Shown: one piece after another, positions 17,188-27,796 of the stretch | Layout: the number at the start of each line of letters is the position of its first letter | How positions within the stretch are numbered: position 1 is the first letter of the stretch | Source: an uncultured Prevotellaceae bacterium | GTDB taxonomy: Bacteria > Bacteroidota > Bacteroidia > Bacteroidales > Bacteroidaceae | Assembly (NCBI GenBank): GCA_900316575.1 | Contig: ONDJ01000008.1 | Coordinates: 1-64,000 of the forward strand | DNA length: 64,000 nucleotides | Direction: 5' to 3' | Notes under the pieces: model-generated | What the model was told of the DNA's origin: nothing | What the model saw: the letters and a program-made list of their open reading frames with translations, nothing else | Databases searched by the model: none | Made by a program: the position numbers and the translations under genes

Positions 17188-17478
17188 ATGGGATTTATAA
17201 TTAAACCTCTCATTTCTGAGAAGATGAACAATGAAACCGAAAAGCGCGCACGCTATGGTTTTATTGTACGCCCTGAGGCCAATAAACTTCAGATTAAGGC
17301 AGAAGTTGAAGCAAAATTCAATGTAAATGTAGTGGCAGTGAACACCTGTAACTATGCCGGAAAGAATAAAAGCCGGTACACGCGTGCAGGGTTGATAAAG
17401 GGACGCACCAATGCCTTTAAGAAGGCTATCGTGACCCTGCGTGAAGGTGATGCCATTGATTTTTATAGCAATATTTGA
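17188..17478 (+). CDS. rplW: 50S ribosomal protein L23
   Basis: 96 residues, MGFIIKPLISEKMNNETEKR start and VVAVNTCNYAGKNKSRYTRA loop. L23 rims the polypeptide exit tunnel and is a docking point for trigger factor and SRP. Lies 12 bases after rplD and 8 before rplB, in the standard order. Confidence 0.97.
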   Translation: MGFIIKPLISEKMNNETEKRARYGFIVRPEANKLQIKAEVEAKFNVNVVAVNTCNYAGKNKSRYTRAGLIKGRTNAFKKAIVTLREGDAIDFYSNI

Positions 17479-17486
17479 TTTAACAA

Positions 17487-18317
17487 ATGGCAGTACGTAA
17501 ATTAAAGCCCACTACACCTGGGCAAAGACACAAGATTATCGGCACCTTTAGTGAGGTTACCACCTCTGTGCCGGAAAAGTCTCTCGTTAGCGGAAAGAAA
17601 CGTACAGGTGGCCGCAATCATGCTGGTAAGATGACCATGCGTTACATTGGTGGTGGCCACAAGAAAAAATATCGTTTCATTGATTTCAAGCGAGAGAAAG
17701 ATGGTGTGCCAGCCACAGTTAAGACCATTGAATATGATCCAAATCGTTCGGCTCGTATAGCATTGCTCTTTTATGCTGATGGTGAAAAGCGTTATATTAT
17801 CGCTCCTAACGGATTGAAAGTAGGAGACAAGCTGATGTCGGGTGCCGAGGCATCTCCCGAGGTTGGCAATTGCTTGCCTTTGAAGAATATTCCGGTAGGT
17901 ACCGTGATCCACAATATTGAACTTCGTCCTGGTCAAGGTGCTTTGCTTGTACGCTCAGCAGGTAACTTCGCTCAGCTTACAAGCCGTGAAGGTGATTATT
18001 GTGTGATAAAACTTCCTAGCGGTGAAATTCGTAAGGTACTAAGTTCTTGCAAAGCAACTGTAGGTAGCGTAGGCAACAGCGAGCACTCGCTGGAGAAGTC
18101 CGGTAAAGCTGGTCGTAGTCGTTGGCTTGGTCGTCGTCCACACAACCGCGGTGTTGTTATGAACCCTGTGGATCACCCCATGGGTGGTGGTGAAGGACGT
18201 CAAAGCGGTGGTCACCCACGTTCACGTACAGGTTTGTATGCTAAAGGTAAGAAGACCCGTTCGCCTAAGAAGCAGTCAAGTAAGTATATCATAGAGAGAG
18301 CAAAACGTCGTAAGTAA
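17487..18317 (+). CDS. rplB: 50S ribosomal protein L2
   Basis: 276 residues, full length. The C-terminal signature [20 protein letters not shown] (with the His important near the peptidyl-transferase centre) is intact, as is [20 protein letters not shown] in the N-terminal part. Universal 23S-binding protein needed for subunit joining. Between rplW and rpsS. Confidence 0.98.
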   Translation: MAVRKLKPTTPGQRHKIIGTFSEVTTSVPEKSLVSGKKRTGGRNHAGKMTMRYIGGGHKKKYRFIDFKREKDGVPATVKTIEYDPNRSARIALLFYADGEKRYIIAPNGLKVGDKLMSGAEASPEVGNCLPLKNIPVGTVIHNIELRPGQGALLVRSAGNFAQLTSREGDYCVIKLPSGEIRKVLSSCKATVGSVGNSEHSLEKSGKAGRSRWLGRRPHNRGVVMNPVDHPMGGGEGRQSGGHPRSRTGLYAKGKKTRSPKKQSSKYIIERAKRRK

Positions 18318-18340
18318 TTAAAACGCCTAAAGATTATAAT

Positions 18341-18607
18341 ATGAGTCGTTCACTTAAAAAAGGACCGTATATCACTGTCTCCCTTGAGAAGAAAATCCTT
18401 GCCATGAACGAAAGTGGCAAGAAGAACGTGGTGAAGACATGGGCGCGTGCTTGCATGATCTCTCCTGATTTTGTTGGACACACGATTGCAGTGCATAACG
18501 GCAACAAGTTTATTCCTGTTTATGTAACAGAAAATATGGTAGGCCATAAGTTAGGCGAATTTGCTCCAACACGCAAGTTCGGCGGACATGCTGGCAACAA
18601 GAAATAA
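18341..18607 (+). CDS. rpsS: 30S ribosomal protein S19
   Basis: 88 residues beginning [19 protein letters not shown], with the [20 protein letters not shown] core and the [17 protein letters not shown] end that contacts the head of the 30S with S13. Full length; 23 bases after rplB. Confidence 0.98.
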   Translation: MSRSLKKGPYITVSLEKKILAMNESGKKNVVKTWARACMISPDFVGHTIAVHNGNKFIPVYVTENMVGHKLGEFAPTRKFGGHAGNKK

Positions 18608-18645
18608 ACAGGCACATCGTTTACCATTCAGATATTCAGAAAATA

Positions 18646-19047
18646 ATGGGTAACAGAAAGAGAAAAGCCGCAGAGGCTCGTAAAGAAGCAAAGAAACAGA
18701 TGTTCTTTGCCAAGTTGAATAATGTTCCCTCCTCACCCCGAAAGATGCGTTATGTTGTTGATTTGGTTAGAGGCATGGAGGTGAACAAAGCACTCGGTGT
18801 GCTACAGTTCTCCAAAAAGGCTGCTTCAGCCAACGTAGAGAATGTGTTGCGTTCGGCTATAGCAAACTGGGAGCAAAAGAATGAACGTAAAGCTGAAGAA
18901 GGAGAATTGTTTATAACCAAAATCTTTGTAGATGAAGGCTTTACGCTCAAAAGAATGCGTCCTGCACCACAAGGTCGTGGTTACCGAATCCGTAAGCGTT
19001 CCAATCATGTGACAATTTTCGTCGGAACTATAACTGAAAACGAGTAA
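18646..19047 (+). CDS. rplV: 50S ribosomal protein L22
   Basis: 133 residues with a basic N-terminal extension ([18 protein letters not shown]) ahead of the family core; the core has [19 protein letters not shown] and the tunnel hairpin [21 protein letters not shown]22 lines the exit tunnel with L4, and changes in its hairpin can give macrolide resistance; none is evident. Stops two bases before rpsC. Confidence 0.96.
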   Translation: MGNRKRKAAEARKEAKKQMFFAKLNNVPSSPRKMRYVVDLVRGMEVNKALGVLQFSKKAASANVENVLRSAIANWEQKNERKAEEGELFITKIFVDEGFTLKRMRPAPQGRGYRIRKRSNHVTIFVGTITENE

Positions 19048-19049
19048 TT

Positions 19050-19781
19050 ATGGGACAGAAAGTAAACCCTATTAGTAATCGTCTCGGCATTATCCGTGGC
19101 TGGGATTCTAATTGGTACGGTGGCAATAGTTTTGGCGAAAATATCCTTGAGGATAGCAAGTTGCGCAAATATCTTAACGCACGTCTTGCAAATGCTAGTC
19201 TGTCACGTATCGTCATTGAGCGCACTTCCAAGAAGATTACAATCACTGTTTGTACAGCCCGTCCAGGAATTATTATTGGAAAAGGCGGACAAGAGGTTGA
19301 TAAGCTCAAAGAAGAGCTGAAGAAAATTACCGATAAAGACGTGCAGATCAATATCTTTGAAGTTAAACGCCCTGATATTGATGCACACATTGTTGGTGAT
19401 AGTATCGCAAGACAGATAGAAAGGCGAGTAGCATACCGTCGAGCTATTAAGAATGCGATAGGAAATGCTATGCGTGCTGGTGCAGAAGGTATCAAGGTTC
19501 AGATCTCTGGACGCTTGAACGGTGCAGAAATAGCACGTTCTGAAATGTACAAAGAAGGTCGCACGCCACTCCATACTTTCCGTGCAGATATAGACTTTAG
19601 CCAAAACGAAGCCATTACAAAGGTTGGCGTTCTCGGTATCAAAGTCTGGATTTGCAAAGGTGAAGTTTATGGAAAGCGCGATTTGGCTCCCAACTTCCAG
19701 CAGGATAAAGAACCTCGCGGCAATTTTGCAGGCAGAGGTGATCGTCGTGGCCGTCGCCGCGGTGGTGCAGACCGTAAGTAA
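19050..19781 (+). CDS. rpsC: 30S ribosomal protein S3
   Basis: 243 residues. A KH domain with the [16 protein letters not shown] form of the GxxG loop and the C-terminal domain with [16 protein letters not shown] are present. The tail is an Arg/Gly-rich extension ([16 protein letters not shown]) beyond the core, seen in this phylum. S3 forms part of the mRNA entry channel. Confidence 0.98.
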   Translation: MGQKVNPISNRLGIIRGWDSNWYGGNSFGENILEDSKLRKYLNARLANASLSRIVIERTSKKITITVCTARPGIIIGKGGQEVDKLKEELKKITDKDVQINIFEVKRPDIDAHIVGDSIARQIERRVAYRRAIKNAIGNAMRAGAEGIKVQISGRLNGAEIARSEMYKEGRTPLHTFRADIDFSQNEAITKVGVLGIKVWICKGEVYGKRDLAPNFQQDKEPRGNFAGRGDRRGRRRGGADRK

Positions 19782-19804
19782 ACACTTAAAAATTAGAAAC
19801 AGCA

Positions 19805-20230
19805 ATGTTACAGCCTAAGAGAACCAAATACAGGAGGCCGCAAAAAGGCCGCGCAAAAGGTAATGCACAGCGTGGTAACCAGTTGGCTTTTGGTAGCTTC
19901 GGTATAAAGAGCTTAGATACACACTGGATAACAGCACGTCAGATAGAAGCAGCTCGTGTAGCTATGACACGTTATATGCAGCGTGAAGGTCAAAGCTGGA
20001 TACGTATTTTCCCCGATAAGCCCATCACAAAGAAACCTGCCGATGTACGTATGGGTAAAGGTAAGGGTGACCCCGTAGGGTATGTTTACCCCATCACACC
20101 GGGTCGTATTATTTTTGAGATTGAAGGTGTAAGTTTTGAAGTAGCAAAAGAAGCTTTGCGTCTCGCTGCTCAAAAACTTCCCGTTACTACTAAGTTTGTT
20201 GTACGTCACGATTACGATAAAAACGCTTGA
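19805..20230 (+). CDS. rplP: 50S ribosomal protein L16
   Basis: 141 residues. [20 protein letters not shown] start and the loop [18 protein letters not shown], which reaches toward the A-site tRNA. Required for late 50S assembly. The stop codon is two bases before the rpmC start. Confidence 0.98.
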   Translation: MLQPKRTKYRRPQKGRAKGNAQRGNQLAFGSFGIKSLDTHWITARQIEAARVAMTRYMQREGQSWIRIFPDKPITKKPADVRMGKGKGDPVGYVYPITPGRIIFEIEGVSFEVAKEALRLAAQKLPVTTKFVVRHDYDKNA

Positions 20231-20232
20231 TT

Positions 20233-20427
20233 ATGAAGATAGCAGAAATTCGTGGACTCTCAGCATCAGAATTGCGTGAGCGTATTGAGAGCGAGGTTTC
20301 CAATTATGAAACAATGAAGATGAATCATGCCGTTACACCTTTGGAAAACCCTGCACAGATTAAGCAAGCACGTCGTACAATAGCACGGCTAAAGACTGTG
20401 TTGCGTGAAGTAGAAAACCAAAAGTAA
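20233..20427 (+). CDS. rpmC: 50S ribosomal protein L29
   Basis: 64 residues from the ATG at 20233 ([20 protein letters not shown]); a TTG two codons upstream overlaps the rplP stop and is less likely. Ends in the conserved [11 protein letters not shown] helix. A small two-helix protein near the tunnel exit next to L23. Confidence 0.95.
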   Translation: MKIAEIRGLSASELRERIESEVSNYETMKMNHAVTPLENPAQIKQARRTIARLKTVLREVENQK

Positions 20428-20441
20428 TTACGCTTCAACAC

Positions 20442-20699
20442 ATGGAAAAGAGAAATTTAAGAAAGACGCGTCAGGGTGTGGTTGTAAGCAATAAGATGGA
20501 TAAGACCATCGTTGTTGCAGCACGCTTTAAAGAAATCCACCCCATATATGGCAAGTTCGTTTCCAAGACTAAGAAGTATCATGCACACGATGAAGCCAAT
20601 GACTGCAATGTGGGTGATGTCGTTCAAATCATGGAAACCCGTCCGCTGAGTAAGACAAAGCGCTGGAGAGTAGTAAAAATCGTAGAAAGAGCGAAGTAA
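20442..20699 (+). CDS. rpsQ: 30S ribosomal protein S17
   Basis: 85 residues, [20 protein letters not shown] start and a [19 protein letters not shown] strand-loop, then the [22 protein letters not shown]-fold end. Binds 16S rRNA early in assembly. One base before rplN. Confidence 0.97.
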   Translation: MEKRNLRKTRQGVVVSNKMDKTIVVAARFKEIHPIYGKFVSKTKKYHAHDEANDCNVGDVVQIMETRPLSKTKRWRVVKIVERAK

Positions 20700-20700
20700 T

Positions 20701-21066
20701 ATGATACAGACAGAATCCCGACTTACTGTTGCAGATAACAGTGGAGCACGCGAAGCGCTTTGCATCCGTGTGCTTGGAGGTACACGTCGTCGTTATGCTT
20801 CAGTTGGTGACATTATTGTTGTCGCCGTGAAGAATGTTATACCGTCGAGCGACCTCAAAAAAGGTGCTGTGTCGAGAGCACTTATTGTACGCACTAAGAA
20901 AGAAATTCGTCGAGCTGATGGTTCTTATATCCGTTTTGATGACAATGCTTGCGTGTTGTTGAACAACGCTGGAGAGTTGAGAGGTAGCCGCATCTTCGGT
21001 CCCGTAGCTCGCGAACTTCGTGCTGTTAATATGAAGGTTGTCTCGCTCGCACCTGAAGTGCTTTAA
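20701..21066 (+). CDS. rplN: 50S ribosomal protein L14
   Basis: 121 residues, [20 protein letters not shown] start and ending [18 protein letters not shown], matching the family from end to end. L14 bridges to 16S rRNA and is the target of the silencing factor RsfS in bacteria that have it. Confidence 0.98.
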   Translation: MIQTESRLTVADNSGAREALCIRVLGGTRRRYASVGDIIVVAVKNVIPSSDLKKGAVSRALIVRTKKEIRRADGSYIRFDDNACVLLNNAGELRGSRIFGPVARELRAVNMKVVSLAPEVL

Positions 21067-21086
21067 CCCTAAAACACTGAAACGTA

Positions 21087-21404
21087 ATGAGCAAATTACA
21101 TATTAAAAAAGGCGACACTGTTTATGTCAACGCTGGAAAAGACAAAGGTAAAACTGGTAAAGTCTTGAAAGTGCTGGTTGAAAAGCAGCGTGCTGTTGTG
21201 GAAGGCGTTAATATCGTCTCCAAGAGTCAAAAGCCTAATGCCTCAAATCCACAAGGCGGCATCACAAAGATGGAGGCTCCTATTCATATTTCTAACTTGA
21301 ACCCATTAGATCCCAAGAGCGGCAAGCCTACTCGTATCGGTCGTCGTCGCGAAGAAGGAAAATTGGTTCGTTATGCCAAAAAATCAGGGGAGGTGATTAA
21401 GTAA
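21087..21404 (+). CDS. rplX: 50S ribosomal protein L24
   Basis: 105 residues with the KOW motif near the start ([20 protein letters not shown]) and [20 protein letters not shown] later. An assembly initiator protein for the 50S. Its stop overlaps the rplE ATG (TAATG), suggesting coupling. Confidence 0.97.
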   Translation: MSKLHIKKGDTVYVNAGKDKGKTGKVLKVLVEKQRAVVEGVNIVSKSQKPNASNPQGGITKMEAPIHISNLNPLDPKSGKPTRIGRRREEGKLVRYAKKSGEVIK

Positions 21405-21958
21405 TGAGCACTACAGCAAGTCTTAAGAAAGAATATACAGAGCGCATAGCGCCGGCATTGATGAAGCAATTTGGCTATTCATCTCCAATGCAGATTCCCG
21501 TCCTCAAGAAAATCGTAGTCAACGAAGGCTTGGGTATGGCAACGGCTGATAAGAAGATTATTGAAGTTGCAATCAATGAGCTTTCAGCTATCACAGGTCA
21601 AAAAGCTGTTGCTACAGTGTCGCGTAAAGACGTCGCTAACTTCAAATTGAGGAAAAAGATGCCAATCGGCGTGATGGTGACTCTTCGTCGCGAACGCATG
21701 TATGAATTCTTAGAACGTTTGGTACGTGTGGCTCTGCCCCGTATTCGTGACTTCAAAGGGATCAACAGCAAGTTTGACGGTCGTGGAAACTATACACTGG
21801 GTATTGACGAACAAATCATTTTCCCTGAGATAAACATTGACTCGATTGAACGAATCGTAGGTATGAACATTACGTTCGTGACTACAGCTAAGACTGACGA
21901 AGAAGGATATGCTCTTCTTAAGGAATTTGGTCTTCCGTTCAAAAATGCTAATAAGTAA
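21404..21958 (+). CDS. rplE: 50S ribosomal protein L5
   Basis: 184 residues; [20 protein letters not shown] at the start and the [19 protein letters not shown] stretch at the end are family hallmarks. L5 binds 5S rRNA with L18 and touches P-site tRNA. Confidence 0.98.
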   Translation: MSTTASLKKEYTERIAPALMKQFGYSSPMQIPVLKKIVVNEGLGMATADKKIIEVAINELSAITGQKAVATVSRKDVANFKLRKKMPIGVMVTLRRERMYEFLERLVRVALPRIRDFKGINSKFDGRGNYTLGIDEQIIFPEINIDSIERIVGMNITFVTTAKTDEEGYALLKEFGLPFKNANK

Positions 21959-21970
21959 CGAATTTAGAAT

Positions 21971-22273
21971 ATGGCAAAAGAATCAATGAAAGCGCGTGAA
22001 GTAAAGCGCGCCAAGTTAGTAGCCAAGTATGCAAAGAAACGTGCAGCATTAAAGGAAATTGTTAATAAGAGCAATGATCCCGTTGAAGCATATGAAGCTG
22101 CTCGTAAGTTGCAGGAAATACCCCGCAATGCAAATCCTATTCGTCTTCACAATCGCTGTAAGATAACGGGACGCCCCAAAGGCTATATGCGCCTCTTCGG
22201 TATTTCACGTATTCAGTTCCGTGAAATGGCATCTCAAGGTCTTATTCCTGGAGTTCGTAAAGCAAGCTGGTAA
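21971..22273 (+). CDS. rpsN: 30S ribosomal protein S14, zinc-free long form
   Basis: 100 residues, the long form without the CxxC...CxxC zinc site. The C-terminal [20 protein letters not shown] and the [11 protein letters not shown] end are intact. A 71-base gap to rpsH follows, the longest in the spc part before map. Confidence 0.97.
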   Translation: MAKESMKAREVKRAKLVAKYAKKRAALKEIVNKSNDPVEAYEAARKLQEIPRNANPIRLHNRCKITGRPKGYMRLFGISRIQFREMASQGLIPGVRKASW

Positions 22274-22344
22274 CAATCTCTTGTTGCATTAACTATTATC
22301 TTTAATATTGTCGGGGCAGTCCCGATTAATTAAAAACAAACCAC
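22274..22344 (+). other. 71-base gap with small hairpin before rpsH
   Basis: TCGGG-GCAGT-CCCGA flanked by TAAT/ATTA makes a short hairpin 25 bases before the rpsH ATG. S8 autoregulates spc operons in some bacteria by binding an mRNA mimic of its 16S site; this hairpin lacks enough detail to claim that. Confidence 0.3.
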
Positions 22345-22740
22345 ATGACAGATCCTATTGCAGATTATCTAACGCGGTTGCGCAATGCCATTCGGGCAAA
22401 TCATCGAGTGGTAGAGGTGCCTGCGTCAAATCTGAAGAAGGAGATTACAAAAATCCTCTTCGATCAGGGTTTTATTCTCAACTTTAAGTTTGAGGATGAT
22501 GGCCCGCAAGGAACAATCAAGATTGCGTTAAAGTACAATCCACAAACGCGTGAAAGTGCTATTCGCTGCTTGAAACGTGTATCACGTCCTGGCCTACGTA
22601 AATATACTGGCTATCGTGATATGCCTCGAGTTATTAATGGTCTTGGTATAGCTATTGTGTCCACTTCAAAAGGTGTGATGACTAACAAGGCCGCCGCCAA
22701 TCTTAAAATAGGCGGTGAAGTATTATGCTATGTATATTAA
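22345..22740 (+). CDS. rpsH: 30S ribosomal protein S8
   Basis: 131 residues, MTDPIADYLTRLRNAIRANH start, and the C-terminal GLGIAIVSTSKGVMTNKAAA that binds the central domain of 16S rRNA. Known repressor of spc operons in Escherichia coli. Confidence 0.98.
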   Translation: MTDPIADYLTRLRNAIRANHRVVEVPASNLKKEITKILFDQGFILNFKFEDDGPQGTIKIALKYNPQTRESAIRCLKRVSRPGLRKYTGYRDMPRVINGLGIAIVSTSKGVMTNKAAANLKIGGEVLCYVY

Positions 22741-22755
22741 TAAAGGAGCAACACT

Positions 22756-23322
22756 ATGTCAAGAATAGGTAAATTGCCGATTAACATTCCTGCAGGCGTA
22801 ACGGTTACGCTGAAGGATAATGTAGTGACCGTTAAAGGTCCGAAGGGTGAGTTAACTCAAAGCGTTGATCCTTCAATCCTTGTTTCAGTCGAAGATGGAG
22901 AAATCAAATTCTCTATTGACGAGAAGAGCGAAGTAGCTCAGAAACAAAAACAAGCTTTCCATGGCCTTTATCGTGCTTTAGTGAATAATATGGTAGTTGG
23001 CGTAAGTCAAGGCTACAAAAAGGAGATGGAACTCGTTGGTGTAGGTTATCGTGTTTCCAATCAAGGAAATCTCGTTGAGTTTTCTTTGGGTTATACACAC
23101 CCTATATTCATACAACTTCCTTCAGAAATAAAAGTAGAGACCAAGACCGAACGCAACAAGAATCCTTATATTTGCTTGGAGTCTTGCGACAAGCAATTGC
23201 TGGGTCTTGTATGTGCGAAGATCCGTTCCTTCAGAAAGCCTGAACCTTATAAAGGAAAGGGTATCCTCTATATCGGAGAACAAATACGTCGCAAGTCTGG
23301 TAAAGCAGCCGGTGCGAAATAA
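22756..23322 (+). CDS. rplF: 50S ribosomal protein L6
   Basis: 188 residues, MSRIGKLPINIPAGVTVTLK start and the C-terminal RKPEPYKGKGILYIGEQIRR signature. A clear Shine-Dalgarno-like AAAGGAG stands 8 bases before the ATG; most other genes of the operon have none, as usual in Bacteroidetes. Confidence 0.98.
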   Translation: MSRIGKLPINIPAGVTVTLKDNVVTVKGPKGELTQSVDPSILVSVEDGEIKFSIDEKSEVAQKQKQAFHGLYRALVNNMVVGVSQGYKKEMELVGVGYRVSNQGNLVEFSLGYTHPIFIQLPSEIKVETKTERNKNPYICLESCDKQLLGLVCAKIRSFRKPEPYKGKGILYIGEQIRRKSGKAAGAK

Positions 23323-23339
23323 ACAAATAGCTTAAGATT

Positions 23340-23684
23340 ATGACGACAAAGAAAGATAAGCGCAGACTCCGTATTAAATATAGAGTTCGCAGTAAGATAT
23401 CAGGAACGGCTACACGCCCCCGCATGAGCGTGTTTCGTAGCAATAAACAAATCTATGTTCAATTTATAGATGATGTGACTTCAACAACTTTAGCCAGTGC
23501 TTCTTCTCTTAAGTTAGAAAAGATGACGAAGTCGGAACAAGCTACTAAGGTTGGAGAGTTGGCCGCAAAGAATGCCATTGCAGAAGGTATCAAAGAAGTT
23601 GTCTTTGATCGTAATGGTTATCTCTATCATGGTCGAGTAAAAGAGGTTGCAGAAGGAGCCCGAAAGGGTGGACTTAAATTCTAA
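23340..23684 (+). CDS. rplR: 50S ribosomal protein L18
   Basis: 114 residues, [20 protein letters not shown] start and the [20 protein letters not shown] end; it binds 5S rRNA. Somewhat basic N-terminus (MTTKKDKRR), normal length. Five bases before rpsE. Confidence 0.97.
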   Translation: MTTKKDKRRLRIKYRVRSKISGTATRPRMSVFRSNKQIYVQFIDDVTSTTLASASSLKLEKMTKSEQATKVGELAAKNAIAEGIKEVVFDRNGYLYHGRVKEVAEGARKGGLKF

Positions 23685-23689
23685 AGATT

Positions 23690-24196
23690 ATGGCAAGCAG
23701 AATTAACGTTAGTAGTGAAGAATTAAAAGATAGACTGGTTGCTATCAATCGTGTAACAAAGGTTACTAAAGGTGGTAGAACTTTTACCTTCGCAGCAATA
23801 GTAGTTGTAGGTGACGGGAAAGGTGTAATTGGCCACGGTTTAGGTAAGGCAGGAGAAGTTCAAGCTGCGATAGCTAAAGGAATTGAAGCTGCTAAGAAAA
23901 ACTTGATCAAGGTGCCTGTTCTCAACGGTACAGTTCCTCATGAACAAGAAGCTCGATATGGTGGTGCCAGGGTATTAGTTATGCCGGCATCTGAAGGTAC
24001 TGGTGTTGTTGCTGGAGGTGCTATGCGCGCAGTATTAGAAAGCGCTGGAGTCAAGGACGTGCTAGCAAAGTCTAAAGGATCTGCCAATGCTCACAACCTT
24101 GTGAAAGCTACTTTTGCAGCATTGAGTCAGATGCGTGATGCGCGTATGATTGCTTCACAGCGTGGAGTGTCAATGGAAAAAGTTTTTAAAGGTTAA
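23690..24196 (+). CDS. rpsE: 30S ribosomal protein S5
   Basis: 168 residues. Double-stranded-RNA-binding-like N-terminal domain with [20 protein letters not shown], then the S5 C-terminal domain with [20 protein letters not shown]. Important for translational accuracy. Confidence 0.98.
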   Translation: MASRINVSSEELKDRLVAINRVTKVTKGGRTFTFAAIVVVGDGKGVIGHGLGKAGEVQAAIAKGIEAAKKNLIKVPVLNGTVPHEQEARYGGARVLVMPASEGTGVVAGGAMRAVLESAGVKDVLAKSKGSANAHNLVKATFAALSQMRDARMIASQRGVSMEKVFKG

Positions 24197-24202
24197 GACA
24201 CT

Positions 24203-24379
24203 ATGGCAACAATAAAGATTAAGCAAACAAAAAGCCGCATCGGTGCGCCCAAAGACCAGAAGCGCACTCTTGATGCCATGGGCTTAAGGAAGATGAACAA
24301 GGTGGTAGAGCTCCAAGATACTCCCTCAGTGCGTGGACAGATTCGTAAAGTGCGTCATCTTGTAACCATCGTAGATTAA
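24203..24379 (+). CDS. rpmD: 50S ribosomal protein L30
   Basis: A 58-residue protein between rpsE and rplO: MATIKIKQTKSRIGAPKDQK start, LDAMGLRKMN in the middle and the VRHLVTIVD end, all family features. Starts 6 bases after rpsE. Only bacteria-type short form. Confidence 0.96.
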   Translation: MATIKIKQTKSRIGAPKDQKRTLDAMGLRKMNKVVELQDTPSVRGQIRKVRHLVTIVD

Positions 24380-24406
24380 ATATTTCAGTAAAAAGAAAGA
24401 ATAGTC

Positions 24407-24853
24407 ATGAAGTTACATACACTCAAACCTGCCGAAGGCTCTGTTAAAGGACGTAAACGTATTGGTCGTGGACCTGGTTCTGGCCGTGGTGGCACATCAA
24501 CACGTGGTCACAAAGGAGCAAAGCAACGCTCAGGTTATAAGAAAAAGATCGGCTTTGAAGGTGGCCAAATGCCGCTACAACGTCGTTTGCCCAAATTCGG
24601 ATTTAAGAATATAAACCGAGTTGAGTACAAAGCTATAAATGTTTCTACATTACAAGCTTTGGCAGAAAGCAAAAATCTTAGTGTCATTGGTATAGATGAG
24701 CTTCGTGCAGCTGGTTTTATTTCTAAGAATCAACTCGTGAAGATACTTGCGAATGGTGACCTAACTGTTAAGATAGATGTTACGGCCCACGCTTTTTCTA
24801 AACGTGCTGAAGAAATAATCACTGCCGCTGGAGGCTCTGTAACAAAACTCTAA
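24407..24853 (+). CDS. rplO: 50S ribosomal protein L15
   Basis: 148 residues with the very basic Gly-rich N-terminal tail ([20 protein letters not shown]) that threads into 23S rRNA and the [20 protein letters not shown] end. Seventeen bases before secY. Confidence 0.97.
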   Translation: MKLHTLKPAEGSVKGRKRIGRGPGSGRGGTSTRGHKGAKQRSGYKKKIGFEGGQMPLQRRLPKFGFKNINRVEYKAINVSTLQALAESKNLSVIGIDELRAAGFISKNQLVKILANGDLTVKIDVTAHAFSKRAEEIITAAGGSVTKL

Positions 24854-24870
24854 AATCCGATTCTAAATCG

Positions 24871-26199
24871 ATGAAAATTATCGAGACTATACGGAACATT
24901 AGGCGGATTGAGGATTTGCGCACTCGTTTGCTGATAACAATTCTCTTTGTTGCCATCTATAGGTTCGGTTCCTTTGTCGTGTTACCTGGTGTCAATCCAA
25001 GTGCATTGCAGAAGTTACACGAACAAACCAGCGAAGGTTTGATGTCCTTGCTGAACATGTTCTCGGGTGGTGCCTTTGAGAATGCATCAGTATTCGCATT
25101 AGGTATTATGCCCTACATCTCGGCTTCAATCGTTATTCAGCTTCTTGGTGTTGCAGTACCATATTTCCAGAAGATGCAGCGTGAAGGCGAAAGTGGTCGC
25201 CGTAAGATGAATCAACTCACTCGCTGGCTCACCGTTGCCTTGCTGCTCTTCCAAGCCCCTTCATACCTCATCAACCTTCACAATCAAGTAGGTAATGGAG
25301 CCTTCCTTGTTGAGACTAATGCAATGTTTTATATAACATCTACCATTATTCTCGCAGCAGGTTCTATGTTTATCCTATGGTTAGGTGAGCGTATTACAGA
25401 CAAGGGCGTTGGAAATGGTATCTCTCTCATCATTATGATTGGTATTATAGCTCGAATGCCAGCAGCATTGACCGAAGAATTCACAACGGCTCTTTCTGGA
25501 GCTGAAGGAGGCGGTCTTATAAAGTTCCTTTTCGAGATCATTGCTTTGCTCTTCGTTATGGCATTGGCTATTTTGTTGACACAAGCAACTCGTAAGATTC
25601 CAGTTCAATACGCCAAGCGTGTTGAAGGTAATCGTCAGGTGAGTGGTGCACGCCAGTATATACCCTTGAAGCTCTTTGCAGCTAATGTTATGCCAATCAT
25701 TTTTGCTCAGGCTATCATGTTTATCCCCTTGACATTAGTACGGAGTGAAAATCCTGGTTGGGTTATTCGTAATCTGATTGATAACACATCTGTCTTGTAT
25801 AACGTAATTTATGTTGTGCTGATCATAGCATTTACATATTTCTATACAGCAATCACGATGAACCCTGTCCAGATGGCTGAAGATATGAAGCGAAATAATG
25901 GCTTTATTCCTGGTGTAAAACCAGGCAAGAATACAGCCAATTATATTGATACGGTAATGTCGCGAATCCTTCTTCCTGGTTCGTTGTTCATAGCTTTGAT
26001 AGCCATCATGCCCGCTTTTGCTAGCATTTTTGGCATTAAGCAAGGCTTTGCTCAATTCTTCGGAGGAACTTCCTTGCTCATTCTCGTAGGTGTTGTTATT
26101 GATACACTCCAGCAGATTGAAAGCCACATGATGGTTCGTCATTATGATGGTTTGCTTAAGGCTGGGAGAGCCCGTCCACGTACTGTATCAGCTTATTAA
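24871..26199 (+). CDS. secY: Protein translocase channel SecY
   Basis: 442 residues with ten predicted membrane segments. Seen: the N-terminal RTRLLITILFVAIYRFGSFV, the plug-region GGAFENASVFALGIMPYISA, the cytoplasmic AKRVEGNRQVSGARQYIPLK loop and MAEDMKRNNGFIPGVKPGKN before the last segments, and the HMMVRHYDGLLK tail. Forms the inner-membrane SecYEG channel that exports all signal-peptide proteins here, including T9SS cargo on its first step. In its usual place after rplO. Confidence 0.98.
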   Translation: MKIIETIRNIRRIEDLRTRLLITILFVAIYRFGSFVVLPGVNPSALQKLHEQTSEGLMSLLNMFSGGAFENASVFALGIMPYISASIVIQLLGVAVPYFQKMQREGESGRRKMNQLTRWLTVALLLFQAPSYLINLHNQVGNGAFLVETNAMFYITSTIILAAGSMFILWLGERITDKGVGNGISLIIMIGIIARMPAALTEEFTTALSGAEGGGLIKFLFEIIALLFVMALAILLTQATRKIPVQYAKRVEGNRQVSGARQYIPLKLFAANVMPIIFAQAIMFIPLTLVRSENPGWVIRNLIDNTSVLYNVIYVVLIIAFTYFYTAITMNPVQMAEDMKRNNGFIPGVKPGKNTANYIDTVMSRILLPGSLFIALIAIMPAFASIFGIKQGFAQFFGGTSLLILVGVVIDTLQQIESHMMVRHYDGLLKAGRARPRTVSAY

Positions 26200-26217
26200 T
26201 GAGAGATAGTTATTCGG

Positions 26218-27012
26218 ATGATCTATCTGAAGACTGAAGACGAGATAGAACTGCTTCGAGCAGCAAACATGTTGGTTGCAAACACCTTGGCCGAAATCGC
26301 GAAAATGATTCGTCCAGGTGTTACAACCCAACAGATAGATAGATTGGCAGAAGAGTTTATTCGGGATCATGGGGCCATACCCACTTTCAAAGGTTTTCCT
26401 AATCCTTATGGTTGTGATTTCCCTTGTTCCGTCTGCACATCTGTGAATGATGTTGTCGTTCACGGGATCCCAGATGATAAACCCCTTCAGGACGGAGATA
26501 TCGTATCTGTTGACTGTGGCACAAAACTTAATGGCTATTGCGGTGATTCTTGTTATACCTTTTCTGTAGGCGAGGTAAGTGAAGAAGCCAAAAGCTTGAT
26601 GAAGACTACCAAGGAAGCCCTTTATAAAGGAATTTCACAAGCCTTACCAGGTCATCGCATTGGTGATATTAGTTTTGCCATCCAAAATCACGTAGAGTCA
26701 TCGGATTATGGCGTGTTGCGTGAATTAGTAGGCCACGGCATCGGTCGTGAGATGCACGAAGATCCTCAGGTGCCTAATTATGGCAAAGCCGGTAATGGCA
26801 AACAGCTGAAGAATGGTATGTGCATTGCCATTGAGCCCATGGTAACACAATATGCTCGGGAAATAGTTTTGAAAGAAGATCAATGGAGTATTGCAACAAA
26901 AGATGGTGGTTTAGGAGCACATTTTGAGCATACCATTGCGATACACAACGGTAAAGTTGATATTCTTTCCTCGTTTGAAGAAATAGAAAAAATAGAACAG
27001 TCTAAGCATTAA
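26218..27012 (+). CDS. map: Methionine aminopeptidase, type I
   Basis: 264 residues. Removes the N-terminal Met from new proteins. The five metal ligands of the pita-bread fold are in [20 protein letters not shown] (two Asp), [13 protein letters not shown] (His), AIEPMV (Glu) and HFEHTIAI (Glu); the substrate His is in VVHGIP. Begins 18 bases after secY, a common Bacteroidetes order. Confidence 0.97.
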   Translation: MIYLKTEDEIELLRAANMLVANTLAEIAKMIRPGVTTQQIDRLAEEFIRDHGAIPTFKGFPNPYGCDFPCSVCTSVNDVVVHGIPDDKPLQDGDIVSVDCGTKLNGYCGDSCYTFSVGEVSEEAKSLMKTTKEALYKGISQALPGHRIGDISFAIQNHVESSDYGVLRELVGHGIGREMHEDPQVPNYGKAGNGKQLKNGMCIAIEPMVTQYAREIVLKEDQWSIATKDGGLGAHFEHTIAIHNGKVDILSSFEEIEKIEQSKH

Positions 27013-27026
27013 CGAAAATTCTCATT

Positions 27027-27245
27027 ATGGCAAAACAATACGCAATCGAGCAAGATGGAACCATCGTAGAGTCTCTCAGCAATGCCATGTTTCGTGTCGA
27101 ATTAGAAAATGGTCATGAAATTATTGCTCACATCTCTGGCAAGATGCGCATGCATTATATCAAGATACTTCCAGGTGACAAGGTAAAAGTTGAGATGAGC
27201 CCTTACGATTTAACCAAGGGTCGGATTGTGTTCCGTTACAAATAA
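27027..27245 (+). CDS. infA: Translation initiation factor IF-1
   Basis: 72 residues, [20 protein letters not shown] and the OB-fold core [20 protein letters not shown] through [11 protein letters not shown]. Blocks the A site during initiation. Fourteen bases after map. Confidence 0.97.
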   Translation: MAKQYAIEQDGTIVESLSNAMFRVELENGHEIIAHISGKMRMHYIKILPGDKVKVEMSPYDLTKGRIVFRYK

Positions 27246-27261
27246 AACAAAACAAGCAAAT

Positions 27262-27378
27262 ATGAAAACAAGAGCATCCGTAAAGAAGCGCAATGCAGAC
27301 TGCAAAATTGTACGTCGCAAAGGTCGCCTCTATGTTATTAATAAGAAGAATCCCAAGATGAAGCAGCGTCAGGGATAG
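27262..27378 (+). CDS. rpmJ: 50S ribosomal protein L36, zinc-free form
   Basis: 38 residues, [20 protein letters not shown] then [16 protein letters not shown]. Of the usual three Cys and one His zinc ligands only one Cys remains (position 14), so this is the zinc-independent form. Sits 16 bases after infA and before rpsM. Confidence 0.95.
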   Translation: MKTRASVKKRNADCKIVRRKGRLYVINKKNPKMKQRQG

Positions 27379-27405
27379 TCTTTAGCAAAACAACAAACTT
27401 ATTAT

Positions 27406-27786
27406 ATGGCAATACGAATAGTTGGTGTAGATTTGCCTCAGAATAAGCGAGGTGAAATCGCCTTGACCTATATTTATGGCATAGGTCGCAGCAGCGCTTG
27501 CAAGATTTTAGATAAGGCAGGCGTTGACAGAGGAATTAAAGTTCAGGACTGGACAGACGAACAAGCAGGTAACATCCGCGCCGTCATAGGTGAGGAGTAC
27601 AAGGTTGAAGGTGACCTTCGTTCAGAGGTTCAGATGAACATCAAGCGTTTGATGGACATTGGCTGCTATCGCGGCGTGCGCCATCGTAATGGTCTTCCCG
27701 TACGTGGACAGAGCACAAAGAACAATGCTCGTACCCGTAAAGGAAAGAAGAAGACTGTGGCAAACAAGAAAAAGGCTACTAAATAA
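27406..27786 (+). CDS. rpsM: 30S ribosomal protein S13
   Basis: 126 residues: [20 protein letters not shown] start, the [20 protein letters not shown] signature and a basic tail that reaches toward P-site tRNA. Contacts L5 at the subunit bridge. Confidence 0.98.
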   Translation: MAIRIVGVDLPQNKRGEIALTYIYGIGRSSACKILDKAGVDRGIKVQDWTDEQAGNIRAVIGEEYKVEGDLRSEVQMNIKRLMDIGCYRGVRHRNGLPVRGQSTKNNARTRKGKKKTVANKKKATK

Positions 27787-27796
27787 GCATTAGATT